Assembly (NCBI RefSeq): GCF_030864355.1
Contig: NC_083397.1
Location: forward strand, 186,001 to 250,000
From: Cutaneotrichosporon cavernicola
Taxonomy: Eukaryota > Basidiomycota > Tremellomycetes > Trichosporonales > Trichosporonaceae
Length of the DNA: 64,000 nucleotides
Direction: 5' to 3'
Shown: in pieces, positions 50,422-61,639 of the stretch
How positions within the stretch are numbered: position 1 is the stretch's first letter
Layout: the number at the start of each line of letters is the position of its first letter
Notes under the pieces: model-generated
The model's database searches: none
What the model was told of the DNA's origin: nothing
The model's input: only the letters and a program-made list of their open reading frames with translations
Translations under genes and position numbers: made by a program

Positions 50422-51476
50422 CTACCAGACGACGTGTGAGCGCATCATGTACTCGTATCCCATGACGCCCTTGAGGTAGGGCGCCTTGTTGGTACGGCGT
50501 GCAAGGTAGTGTGCGTCCGCGACCGACTTGCACGTGACGACGAGCGCCGAACGGCTGCCAAGCTGGGCATTGACGAGGCGCTTGATGCCCTCGCGGTCGA
50601 CCTCGACGCCGACCTCGCGGAGAAAGTCGCGAACAAGTTCGATGGGACGCTCACGCGGCAGGCCGCGGAGGAGCACGCGCCGGCCGCTCATGTTAGGCGC
50701 AAGTGCCCATTCGGCGTCCGGCAGTTGGCCGAGGCGCTGAGCCTGAGCCGCCTGCTGCGAAGCTTGCCAGTCCGGCTTCTGATTGCGCGAGACCATCCGG
50801 AGGATACCGTCGACCCACCCGAAAGCGTCGCGCGAGGTGTAGACGACACGCGCCTCGTTCTTGAGTCCGTTGGCGCCAAACGCCGGGCGTCCCGGCTGCG
50901 CAGAAGCGCGCGCACTCCCGGCAGCAAAGAGCGGCCGTGACATGAGCACGTTGTACATGGTCTCGCCACTCTTGCTGTCCGGCGCTGTCAGGTGGTACCG
51001 GGTCATCAAGGAGGCCTTGCGCGTCCCGCCAACGGGCTCGTGAACGACGGCGCTCAAAGGGAATTTCTTTGGGACAGCGCCAACCTCCCTGAGTGCGCGG
51101 TGCACGTCGGTCGGCAGTGCGGTGTACGGCACCTCGACGACGACGTACTTGGTGTCCATCTCGGGCCGCCCGGCTGGTGTGAGCACGTGGCGAAAGTATG
51201 CGTGAATGTGGCAGAGGGTTCGATATTATACGACGCTCGTCAGCTGGCTATTGACCGAGCTGGAGGCAACTAAAGCGACCGCAAAAGGGTCATCCTCTTA
51301 TGCAGGTTGGTGTCCTCCAACACCCAGTAATCCAGCCAGCCTTGGCTCAAGGTTAACTCACCAGCGTCCGCAGACGACATCCGCGTACTCCGCCTGAAAG
51401 TGTCCCGAACCACGCTGGGGTTGGCGGCACGCGTAGCGGCAACAGCTTCCTGGAGGAGCCGGAGGGAAGTGCGCAT
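50422..51476 (-). CDS. unknown protein, possibly mitochondrial, RRM-like end
   Basis: Two exons (51476 to about 51368 and about 51183-50422). Exon 1 encodes MRTSLRLLQEAVAATRAANP with further Arg/Ser, typical of a mitochondrial presequence. Exon 2 begins AGRPEMDTKYVVVEVPYTAL and has two similar beta-alpha units: TKYVVVEVPYTALPTDVHRALREVG, and GRRVLLRGLPRERPIELVRDFLREVG with SALVVTCKSVADAHYLARR after it. Their spacing resembles degenerate RNA-recognition folds. The linker is Gln/Ala-rich. I do not recognise the family. The intron is about 185 nt, longer than its neighbours. The model is convergent with PRE7, with stop codons about 80 nt apart. Confidence 0.65.
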
Positions 51477-52621
51477 TGTGGGCGAGCGGGGAAAAAAGGT
51501 GAGGGCGAGGGGAAGAGGTTAACAAGGGTGGGAAGGTTCGGCACGCGCAGTCGTCCCGGGGACGGCCTAGATCGGGACGTCGAGAGGGATGGTCGTCAAA
51601 GAGAGGGTGATCGTCAAGATGAGAGAACGACGAGGTGTCCTCGGATTGCCGGCCAATCTCGAAATCGAGAAAACGGGGCGGACTTGTGGATATCTCCGTG
51701 GAACCTCTAAGTATTTGCTGCCCCACTCTATCCTATGTCATATTTAGCTCACGTGACTGTCACGCGAGGAACGAGATCCAGGTCTGGCTCGCAATCTGTG
51801 CGTTATGGAATGTTGGTGCCTCAATTAGCGTCAGGAGGTGCACGGACATGACGCGTCTCGTTTGATTTGTTTAGTCAAAGACCTACGCATCTGGCCACTA
51901 GAGGTGAGGAAAGAGGGCCAGTGCAATACCCAATACCGTAAGGGAACGTTAGGCTCGTACCATGCGCGGAAACGTCAGGAGATCTGGGTATGTATGTTTG
52001 ATATAGTAGTGACCAGCTGACATTGTGGGCAAGTGGGCATGTGACGGGATGACGATTCATTTGAGTTTGGTTGCTGTAACCAAGGCATAGAACGGAATAT
52101 CCGAAGTCTCCGGAGGATCGGAAAGCTGCGGAGAGGCTTTTCGAGATGGAAAAGGTCTTGTGACTTTTGCAAAAGTGGGGTGATTGCACAATGGCTAGGG
52201 TCAGGTTGGGGATATGCCCTGGATATTATGCTTAGGGCCACGTGCCGGCCGCCATAGGAGGGCCAGAACAGGGATCGACGAGATGGCGCTCAGGTGGGGT
52301 GGCGTTGGCACATTGCCTTGGCGTTGAGATAGCTGGTGGACGGACCGGGTCAGATCCAGTCTCGTGATGGCTGGCAAGACCAATGGCGAACAAGGCACCT
52401 GGCAGAGGTCTGTATTGTACATACAGACAGCACACCTCTGCTAATCTGTAATGATTCCGGTACATGCAATACTATTACGAACTTCATACGAACTACTTGG
52501 CTACAGAGATTGCGAGAAGAGATTTCTATTCCATGTCAGAGGCGGTGGGCGCGGTGCTCTGCGGGAGGGGTGCTCAGGCCGCGCCCGCGCGGCCGTTGCT
52601 TCAATACAGGATCCGGACGTG
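51477..52621. other. intergenic, no gene seen
   Basis: About 1.1 kb with only short, unrecognisable frames. It is the upstream side of the unknown gene at 50422 and the 3' flank of the transcription factor gene. Confidence 0.5.
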
Positions 52622-53190
52622 TTAGCCCATCGTGGTGGGCGGTACAGAGGGCTGGTGCAACCCAGAGGAGGGCACGGGCCGTGCTGGCATGTAAGACGAG
52701 CGGCCGGACGAGTTCTCGCTCGAGTCGGTAAACACTTCATCGTCAGGCGGGTACGTCTGCTGCCGCTTTTGAAGTGCGACAGGAACGAGGATCTGGCTCG
52801 CCATGCGTTTGTTGTTTGGCCGGTCCAAGCCCATATACATGCTCAGCAACTGGGCAGTCGGCGTGCGAGGGTTGCCCTTGGGCGTCGTGGCGTCGAAAGC
52901 GCCAAGACCAAAGCTAGGCGTACGCTCAGGCGCGAGCGTCTGCTGCATAGCAGCATTGAACTGGAGAGGGTTGGGCGGAGGCCGCATGATGCTTGAATTG
53001 CCTGAGGCGAATGTGGGAGTACCGAGCTCACCAGTCGAACCCTTGAGCGCTGCCTGGTCCATGCTCATCGAGAAGCTCAAGTGCCGTTGGTGGATGTGGT
53101 CACGCCAGCGATCCATGTCCGTGTCGTCAGAGTTGGCGCGTTGCTGCTGCTGTTGCTGTTGCTGCTGCTGTTGCTGTTGCTGCTGCTGTC

Positions 53191-53227
<37 letters not shown>

Positions 53228-53271
53228 TTGTTGTTGTTGTTGTTGCTGTTGCTGTTGCGGTTGCTGTTGCG

Positions 53272-53309
<38 letters not shown>

Positions 53310-55188
53310 CCCTGCCACGGCAGCGGCTGAGGATCAAGAACACCGGGCGCGGCAGTGGGAATGGACATCGCGTCGAGGAACTGGAGTGGAGTATAGTTGG
53401 CAGTGACAATGGGCGGCGTCTTGAGGTCAGGCATGGAATTCGACTTGGACAGCCCATGCGGCGTCTCCGCAGAGTGCGCCACATCCTGTATATCTGGACT
53501 GGCAAGCGCAGCAGGATCGAGGAATAGCTTCCAGAAGTTGACGTCCTGGCCGCTGGGAGTGCGAGACAAGTTGGCCGATATCTCCCCAGGAGCCATGGGG
53601 AATGTGCTATGGCGCTGCGGTGGTGGCAGCCTGAACTGGATGTTGCCGTTGGCGTCAAAGGTTACCCCCTGGCCTTGGGGATCGTCGAGATGCAGCTGGT
53701 CCATTGCGCCAGCCCACTGACCACTAGCACTGGAAAAGCGACGACGCCCTCTCACATCCTTGTCCGCCCAACTGATGGGTGACGCCTCTTCATCCTCCGT
53801 CAAGAGTGTCGGGGCGTAGTTGGGGGACGCGACGCTGTCGTTGTACAGCGACTCGGCCGGGGCTCTGAAGAGGTTGGTCGAGCCATGGAAGGAGGATGCC
53901 AGGCCAACACCGTCCATCTGTATACCGCCAAAGTCTCCATGTGACTGGATCGGAACAGCATTTAGTGGAAGGATCCAGTTGCCGTTGGAGCCGCGACGGT
54001 CTGATGAGGTGTCGGTAGTGGTAGGACTCGTTGAATTCGTGAGTGCGGGCGTCAACGACATGGCGAGACGGGCTGGAGACTGGTGCAGTACGGGATTGTC
54101 AGCAGGCTGCGAGGCGTCAGTGGCGAAGGCGTGATTGCGTCATGATCTACCCACCTGACCGCTGATCGTTTGCTGGATGCTCGCGTCGCGATGTGGATCG
54201 GGCACAAGTGGGCGTGCGATTGCGATGCCACTGTTTCCCATGGTGTCGGGCCCAGGCATCCGCGCCTGGCTCGATGACATGGGTGAGCTGCGGATAACAG
54301 TTGTCGGTGAGATGCCGCTCAGTGGCAGGTTGGGGACAAGTTCAACGGCAGTCGTAACAGGTGGCCCGAAGCCGCTTCCACGAACACGTTGTTGCTTGGT
54401 GTAAGTGCATTGGATCGCCCTATGGGCGCAGCGAGCTTCTCGTCAGCGATCCACATACAGGGGCGTCTCCACAAGTACAAACTTACTGCATGGATCTGCA
54501 CAGTCGCAGCGCACCTTGGAGTGGTTGCACTGATCGCACGCGCGCTTCTTGATGGCAAGATCGATTCCCATATGAGGAGCACCTTGGGCGAGGTGAGGGT
54601 CAAAGCTCACGTGGTGGTTGACTGGCTCATGGCCCATCGGAGCGAAGCCGCCGGGCATGACGAGGTTATGCATGTTATCGGCACCAAACTGGTTGCTTGG
54701 ACCAATCGAGAATGGTGGCTGCGTCCACAACGGCGAGGTCGTGACATTCTGCTGCAGTAGAGGATGGTTAGGGTACATTCTCTGCGCTTGGAACGCAGCG
54801 TGCTCCGGCGGGTGGCCGGGGTGGGCGAGGGGCGGCGGGGCGGTAGGATGCTGTTGCGGCGGTCGTGAAGCTGCGATTCCGCCGGTTGCTGGGTGCTGGC
54901 TCGGCACCGATCTCCGTCTCCCTCGCTTGTCCTTGCCCTTGTCGCCTCCTTGGCCGTCCGGCTTGGGGTGGGCCTTGTTGACATGTCGTGAGAGCAGATC
55001 GCTGCGTGCAAAGCGGAGTGGGCATTCCTTGCATTCGTACGGCCGGTCGCCGGTGTGAGCTCGCAGGTGGCGACCGACATGTTGTGGACGAGTAAACGTC
55101 GCCGAGCAGAGCTGCGGATGTGAGCGACGCGAAACTGATCCAAGATGGCCGTAACGACACTCACGGGACACTTGTGTTCTCCTCCCAT
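52622..55188 (-). CDS. C2H2 + Zn2Cys6 transcription factor, polyQ
   Basis: Nuclear DNA-binding regulator with two kinds of zinc domain. The ATG at 55188 gives MGGEHKCP, spliced to LCSATFTRPQHVGRHLRAH (first C2H2 finger), then YECKECPLRFARSDLLSRHV (second), a basic KDKRGRRR signal and a Pro/His/Gln linker. A Zn2Cys6 cluster follows: RACDQCNHSKVRCDCADPC, joined across a 51-nt intron (acceptor at GAGAAG) to TRCAHRAIQCTYTKQQR, which restores the CX2CX6CX5CX2CX6C spacing. After another intron the 480-residue last exon is disordered, Ser/Pro-rich, with a polyglutamine stretch of about 60 residues and a conserved-looking TPTAQLLSMYMGLDRPNNKR patch near the end. Roughly 830 residues. It has a 2.6-kb gene-free upstream region, typical of developmental regulators. 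Confidence 0.85.
53140..53320 (-). repeat. CAG/CAA repeat encoding polyglutamine
   Basis: About 180 nt of mostly CAACAG units on the minus strand, in frame in the transcription factor, broken by a few CCG, AGC and CGG-type codons (Pro, Arg). Mixed CAA/CAG use should limit slippage, but length polymorphism is likely. Confidence 0.95.
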
Positions 55189-57801
55189 CGCAGCTGGACA
55201 AGGTTGGTATTGTGCCTATGGCTGAGTTACGTGTGGCGTTTGCAAGGAGTGTGCCAGAGATGGGGGTTTGCAGGGAACCAAGAAGCAAGAAGTGAGGGCT
55301 ATGGAGTCGTGTGCTATGAGTGACGGCTGGTTGTTGTTGTTGTTGGTGGCGACGTAGGTTGAAGGCCGAGACGGACAGTGAGGCGTTCCCAAAAGTTTAG
55401 TGGCGTGGGGATTGGACAAAAGCTGGTCGATCACGGTACAGTAGCGAAGTTTAGATGACAGTGGTGGCGGGAAGGACAGCGGCCGAGAGAGAGTCAAGCG
55501 AAGCAAGGGGGGGGGCAATGAGGAATGCGATGCTGGCAGATGGGGTCTTCTTTGGGCGAAGGGACAAGGAACGGGGACCTCAAGATTGCAGGTTGCCAAG
55601 GTGAATTGCTCGGTTGTACAATGGGGGCGGGTCAACTAGAGATCCGTAGCAAGACCTAAAGCACCAGTTGGCCTTTGAAAGATAGGCTGGTTGTAGTTTT
55701 GTAGGTGACAGTTGATGGAGCTTGATGACGTCAATTAGACCTCGCTACAACTGTTGGCGAGGTGAGTGAGACGGCACCTCGCTGGAAAAAAAGAAAAGAA
55801 AGGTGGAAGGGTGAATGCTTGCTGTAGCTCGAACCGCACGGAGCACACGGCAGATGTTTGAAGTAAAGCGAGTAAAAGACGCTTGACCCAGTTGACGAGG
55901 CTAATGAATTTGCCACAGCCGCGGATGGAGGATGGTGACTAGCGGCACGTAGATACGCTGGATGCCTCAGGGGCTATAGATGTCGTGTCCGTATCACGCC
56001 GCGTTGCCTCGGGTAGGGCACGCGCTGATTGTAAGATCTGTTGTTGCGTCCTGGAACGCGTCGAATGGGTTGAGAGTGGACGAGTGGGTGTTTGAGAGCG
56101 ATTGGCGGTGGCTTGCAAATTGGTGGGCGGTGGGCGATGAGCGATGAGCGAAAAGCCAAGTGATCGTTGGAGAAAGAGAAGGGCAAATGTAATTGTAAGA
56201 AGTGAAAATTCAAAGGCGATGCCAAGTCAATGTCAAGTGACAAAGTGGGCAAAGACAAAGTGACGATGAGAAGGAAGAAGCCCAGCCGAGATGGTAGTGG
56301 TAGTAGTCCAAGACGTCAAAGTTGTGGTCGAAGAAGAGACAAAGGTGACACGAGGACCAAGAGGCTAGGCCTGTGGTCTGTACTGACTGTACTGACTGTA
56401 CTGTGGGGGGAATCAGTCACCTAGAATTGAATGCTGCTGCAGTAGCGAGGCGCGAAATAACTGAGGCTGAAGGATCAAAGGATCAGCATCATGACGGGAT
56501 TTCCACTCTCTCTGGCTTTGCAGCTTTGGACAGTTGCGTCGTTTATCCCTAGCTCCCCAATTTGCCACAGCTCTGTCAGGTACCCCGTAAGACGTCGTGT
56601 GTTCATTCCCGAATTGTCAAGAGTCAAGGGACTCTTTGACTCTTGACCTCTGTCACCTTTCTGGTCTTGTCTCTCGGGTTTCTACAGTGTTGCAGGGTAT
56701 CAGGGTACAAGTTGAGCGCATATCGGCAGAGACTCACGAGCCAAGCCACGGTTGGTCAGAACTGAAGTGGTAGACCATGCGACCAGGCTCGCAGGCGCGA
56801 ATACGGTAATGGCTGATGTGTCAGGTGTTCATTAACGAGCCGCAAAACGGCAGCCTCATTTTCACCTAGTTGACCTACATGACTCCTTAATTGTCCTGAT
56901 CCGGAGATCTGGGTCAATACAGTAGTAGTCACCACGGGCTCTCAAGTGACGTCACTCAACTGACGTCATGGTTCCTATCACTTGAACTTGCATAAGCTGG
57001 TGGACAGATGGACAGGTGGACAGGTGTCCCGGACAGGTGGACGTCCCATTACGGCCGATATAACGGGGAGGATAAGCCTAGACTTGGCCATTGTGGACGG
57101 ACCAAGAAACTGAGGTTATCCAGCTCTACAGTCATTTACAGGCCATGTGACATATGGCGGGAAGCGATGATACACTTGACTTTACACAGCCCAAATTTCC
57201 CAACAAGCCAAACAGGCCCAAAGTCATCTGCACCATCATCCAATTCATTAAAACCTCATCACGTCCCTTCTTCCAGGACTTCAGGTATCCCACTGCACGT
57301 CGACAGAGCATCTCACTCACTCCGGCCGATTGCATCGTGCGGAATGTCCAAGCGTGAACGGATTAAACAGAACAGGTCGGATTGCAGCAGCCCAAAGGGC
57401 CATGAGTCATCACAAGTCCCTCAAAACGTGCATGACACCATTTCCAACTCGTCCCTTCAGCCCACCCACGATACGTCAGACGAGACTAAAACTGTCGAGA
57501 CTCTTATCTAGTACGACGCAAACAATCAACCCAATAAATGTCACGGTTCTACGTGTCACGGATGGAGATGTGGGCAAGAGGTGGCCAATGGTGTCACAAG
57601 GTTGGGTATTATACTCGCTGGTTGAGGCACAGTCTTCGGCTGCTAGGAATTAAGGACCCGTGTCGCCCTCATCAGCGGTCCAGGTCGTGGAGAATTGCGG
57701 CTGGATTTCGGTTTTCACCCATGTCTCCTAGAGCTGGCGATCTGTCGAGTGCGATCTGTCAAGCACTCTCACCTCACCTCCATCATCAACGGCATGCGGG
57801 C
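55189..57801. promoter_or_regulatory. 2.6-kb region upstream of the Zn-finger factor
   Basis: No gene recognised. It holds three CRE palindromes TGACGTCA (55726-55733, 56947-56954, 56961-56968), a hairpin with perfect 12-nt arms (56616-56647), three GTACTGACT-type units (56378-56402) and a GGACAGGTG repeat near 57003-57042. The right edge is the 3' flank of the TFIIB gene. Confidence 0.5.
56616..56647. repeat. 12-bp inverted repeat, 8-nt loop
   Basis: GTCAAGAGTCAA and its exact reverse complement TTGACTCTTGAC flank GGGACTCT. Not obviously a terminator, as it lies about 1.2 kb past the TFIIB stop codon and about 1.4 kb before the factor gene. Confidence 0.8.
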
Positions 57802-59225
57802 CTAGTTGGTGACATTGGGGGTGTTGGTCCCGCTGGGCGCTGGTGTACCTGCACGCGACGCCTGCGCCGTGCTCGTCGAACGCGGGTTCCTGCTGCCCAG
57901 GACGTCAACGTCCTTGTACCCCTTGGGGAACTGATCCTTCTGTCACATCAGCAACATCCCCAGATTCAATCACGTCGTGCCGTTAACGGCTTCGTCATAA
58001 CGCCACCAGAGCCGGCTCCATCGGCTGATGCCGCTGGCCCTGAGCCTTGAATAACTTCCTCAACATGCCATAACCTCCATCACGGATACTCACCCACTCG
58101 GGCTTGATGACCTGGTCGAGCTCCTCTCCGACCTTCTTGCAGATCCTGTGACGTCAGCAAGTCCCACTTTGAGGACAAGCAATCAACATCCCGCGGCACG
58201 CACATTTTGATGGTGGACTCGGACACCCCGGAAATGCCAGCAATCTCCTTCGACGTGGTCGACTTCTCCATTAACGTCGTCGTGAAGTACAGGACGCCGG
58301 CCGCGATTGCTCCAGGGGTACGGCCGTCGATGGTCGGAAGACGCATCGCCAGAGGCGCGACATGCTTAGCGGAGTTGAGGATCGGAGTGCCAAGGTCGAG
58401 GTAGTTCGAGTAACGGCCGAGAAGACTCTCGACCACGGCACTCATGTTCGTGGTACTTTTGCGCCCAGCTGCACCAGTCTTGTCGACCGCTGCCTTGAGA
58501 AGCTTGAACACACGGCCCACCTCGGACTTGGAGACCTTCGTAACCTTGCAGACTTCACCGAACGAACGCTGAGCTCCAGCCATCCGCGTAGCGAAGACGA
58601 TAGACGCCGCGATGAGAGTGTCATCGTTCCGACCGCGAGCAAGGCGCTCCGCATCGCCGATCTTGTACGCGTGCTGTGCTATCTCGGTCACATTACGAGG
58701 GAGCTGCATTGCATCCGTCTTCTCCGCGACGCGAGCGAACGCAGCTTGGAGCTGCTGTGCGTTGGACTTGCCACCTCCCGAAGCCGACTGGTTGGCTCTG
58801 TTCTGGGCACGCATGAGGTCCTTGGACATTCCCGTGCGCCCGTCGCGGCCAGAGATGATGGTGTCCAGCGAGGCGTTGCCAAGCAGAGGGTTCGACGGTC
58901 CACCAACACGCGACGGGTCGTCGCCGCCTTCGTCACCAGCGAACGTCTGTGCGAGTCAGCATGTCTGTGTGGAGAATATTGATCGTTGCGCCACTTACAC
59001 GCCCTGTCGTCAGTGCTCTGCTTGAGGTGTCTAGGAGAACTCACACTCTGACCGCGTGTCAACAATCCGGTCACCAAGGATGGTGCCGCAGTCGGCGCAG
59101 ACAAGGTCGCCGTGACTATACTCCTCGACAATGTTGGGCGGGTCAGTACGGCAGTTGGGACAAAGGTGGCGAACTGCGAGGTTCGGAAGCACAGGCTGCC
59201 CGTAGGGGCCACTGGAGATAGACAT
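57802..59225 (-). CDS. SUA7: transcription initiation factor TFIIB
   Basis: RNA polymerase II general factor that bridges TBP-bound promoter and polymerase. Exons: 59225 to about 59041, about 58948-58205, about 58147-58095 and about 57938-57802. The N-terminal zinc ribbon is HLCPNCRTDPPNIVEEYSHG then LVCADCGTILGDRIVD (Cys pairs complete). The B-linker, with GGPSNPLLGN, follows. Two cyclin-like repeats are present: RNVTEIAQHAYKIGDAERLA ... SFGEVCKVTKVSKSEVGRVF, and YSNYLDLGTPILNSAKHVAP ... STTSKEIAGISGVSESTIK. The last exon, KDQFPKGYKDVDVLGS, ends in a Ser/Thr/Pro tail (PNVTN). About 360 residues, the expected length. Confidence 0.92.
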
Positions 59226-59970
59226 GCCTCTAATGGACAAGGAGACTGGGAAGGAAGGTGTACGATGGAATGAATCGTGATGAATCGTGAGAACACTAAG
59301 TGATGAAAAGCCCAACATGACTCGGAATGGGGAATGGGAGCATGGCTTTTAAATTTTCACCCCATTTTAACACGTGGGTCCCCAACCAAACACTCCCCTC
59401 ACTGTACGCGGTCCCTCTCAAGTTAGATGAATTTGGTTCCGCACGACTGTGTGGTGCCTTCACTCTTCCCTCGAGAATCCATCACCCACCACCACTGACA
59501 CCTCCCTCGCTGACATCCACGGCCATATCAGTCCACGTACGTTGCTAACAACACCTGCACAACGCTCCAAGTGGCATCTTAGGCGCCCAGCTCACGTTTC
59601 TGCAGATTTATCCACCCCTACATCGCGCCACCCGAGTTGCGCGCTCCGAGATTACCATTCCGACCCTTCGACGCGTCCGCATCGCGTCGGGTTGTTGCTC
59701 GCACACTCATCCATCCTTCCTCCAAGTAGCACACTCTTGGGAAGGACGACGCGCGCAACCTCTTTTCGAACACCGAGACTGCTCTGCAACCCTTGGCGCT
59801 GCACTTGGTGTGAGATCCCCCGAACCTCGCGACCTGTGAGTACCTTCCTTATTGCTGTCATCCCAACTGGCCGCTCCCTCACCCCGACGTCGCTCACCAC
59901 AGTGTAACCACCGCGTACCTCCGATTCGTCTCGTGATTGTCCGACGAGTTTTACGGGGATAGAGTCCATT
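59226..59970. other. divergent promoter TFIIB / EAF3
   Basis: About 745 nt, no further gene recognised. The EAF3 leader may contain an untranslated intron (GTGAGTACC donor near 59837), as no start codon before 59971 gives a good frame. Confidence 0.45.
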
Positions 59971-61270
59971 ATGGCGCAACAGAACAACGCCCAGCACCAG
60001 CCCAACTCGTTCACGACCGACGAGTATGTGCTGGCGTACCATGGCCCCCTCCTTTACGAAGCTCGTGTGAGTGCCTCCAGACGTCCGCCTAGGCCAGACG
60101 CTGCTTTTGAGCGTGTTTCGATGGCGGCGGCTGTAGGATGCTTGGTGGTGAGGTACTAGATGCTGACGCCCCCTTCCTCGCCTCCTCATCTCGCACCGCA
60201 TAATATTCTTTCACATTCATAGATCCTCCTCGCTGAGAACTGGAACGAGTCCAATACCCTTCTGGGCACGACTGGGCCCCATTATTTCATCCACTACAAG
60301 GGATGGAAGCAGACGTGAGTTTTCACACGCGTCCATGTCACCGGAATCTAGCAAAACTTTCCCCATGCTGACAGTGTGCAGGTGGGATGAATGGGTTCCA
60401 GAAGTGCGGCTGCTTAAGCTGAACGAGTCGGGATTCGCAAAGCGCCGGGCGCTGCTCGAGGCGCAAACGAAGAAGAACCGCCCAGCAGCAGTGGCGGCGG
60501 TGGAGGCGGCCAAGGGCAAGGACGCCAAGGGGCCGGGAAAGAAGGGCGAGGGGAGCCGGAAGCGCGGGCGGGACACTGGATTGGAGACTGTGAGTTGTGA
60601 CAACTGTGTGCGCTGACAGGCAGGAAACCGAGTTCCTCAAGCGGCCCGAGGTCAAGATTGTCATTCCCGATGTGCTCAAGCTGCAGCTGGTCGATGACTG
60701 GGAGAATGTGACGAAGAACAACCAGCTAGTAACGCTGCCGCGTAAGCCGCACGTGCGCAAGATGCTGGAGGAGTACCGGGAGTACGTCAACCAGACGAAG
60801 AAGGACCGCTCAACGTAAGTCAGCTCGGTTGTGCTGTTTAGCTGAAGGCAGACGCGCAACGGCGCTGTTGAGTGAGATCATCGCTGGGATCACGCTTTAC
60901 TTCGACAAAGCGCTGGGAAACAATCTGCTTTACCGCTTCGAAAGGGCACAATATGTCGAGCAGCGGCGCGGAGCCAACGGAAAGCCCATGTCCGAGATCT
61001 ACGGGGCCGAACATCTGCTGCGCCTCTTTGGTGAGCACACAGCTCTGCATCTAGGCTAACCGTAGTCAACTTTGGTCCGTTCATCGCGTACACGAACATC
61101 GACCCAGAGTCGCTTAACATTCTCCGCGAGTACATCAACGACATCATGAAGTGAGCTCCCCTTGCTAATTTGCAGCTGACAGCAGGTGGATGATCAAGGA
61201 GCAGAAGCGTCTGTTCGTCAAGGAGTACGAGACGACGACAACACAGTACCAGAACCTGTCGCGGACATAG
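59971..61270 (+). CDS. EAF3: MRG-family chromodomain protein Eaf3
   Basis: Subunit shared in other fungi by the NuA4 acetyltransferase and Rpd3S deacetylase complexes; its chromodomain reads methylated H3K36. Seven exons are inferred between 59971 and 61270. The chromodomain is split: EYVLAYHGPLLYEAR / ILLAENWNESNTLLG...HYFIHYKGWKQT / WDEWVPEVRLLKLNE, with the aromatic cage residues (Tyr, Tyr, Trp, Trp) in place. A Lys/Ala/Gly-rich linker (AAKGKDAKGPGKKGEG) follows. The MRG domain is then VKIVIPDVLKLQLVDDWENV, LPRKPHVRKMLEEYREYV, AGITLYFDKALGNNLLYRFE, EIYGAEHLLRLF, NIDPESLNILREYINDI and WMIKEQKRLFVKEYE. About 320 residues. Confidence 0.92.
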
Positions 61271-61639
61271 TACTGCGCGAGCCTCTCGACGATTTAACAC
61301 GCGTCATATTCGATGGCGAGAGGGCTGAGACGCAACAGAGACGTCTGCTCCCGTTTGTGGTTTGATATGGATGGCAGCGAGTCACCTACTTCGATTCCAA
61401 GCATGGGGAGCGGGCGAGAGAGCGGGTATGTCTTGGTCGGGCTGAGGTCACGTCCAGATGGGTTTAGAAGGAGCTATGTACAGTGTTCAGTGTTCAGGGC
61501 ATCGTTCTTCTCATCCCCCGACTTGCCTCTAACAATTGCGGCAGCCCCAGACGCAGGACTAGCATCCCTGTATTACACAAGCCCGGAGAGTAGAGATAAA
61601 TGGGCAAATCGAGAAAGATGAGTGGATCACAACCCAATG

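Noticed and set aside
52803..53527. Plus-strand frames of poly-Cys and poly-Leu opposite the transcription factor
   Set aside because: They are antisense readings of the CAG/CAA tract that encodes polyglutamine on the minus strand.
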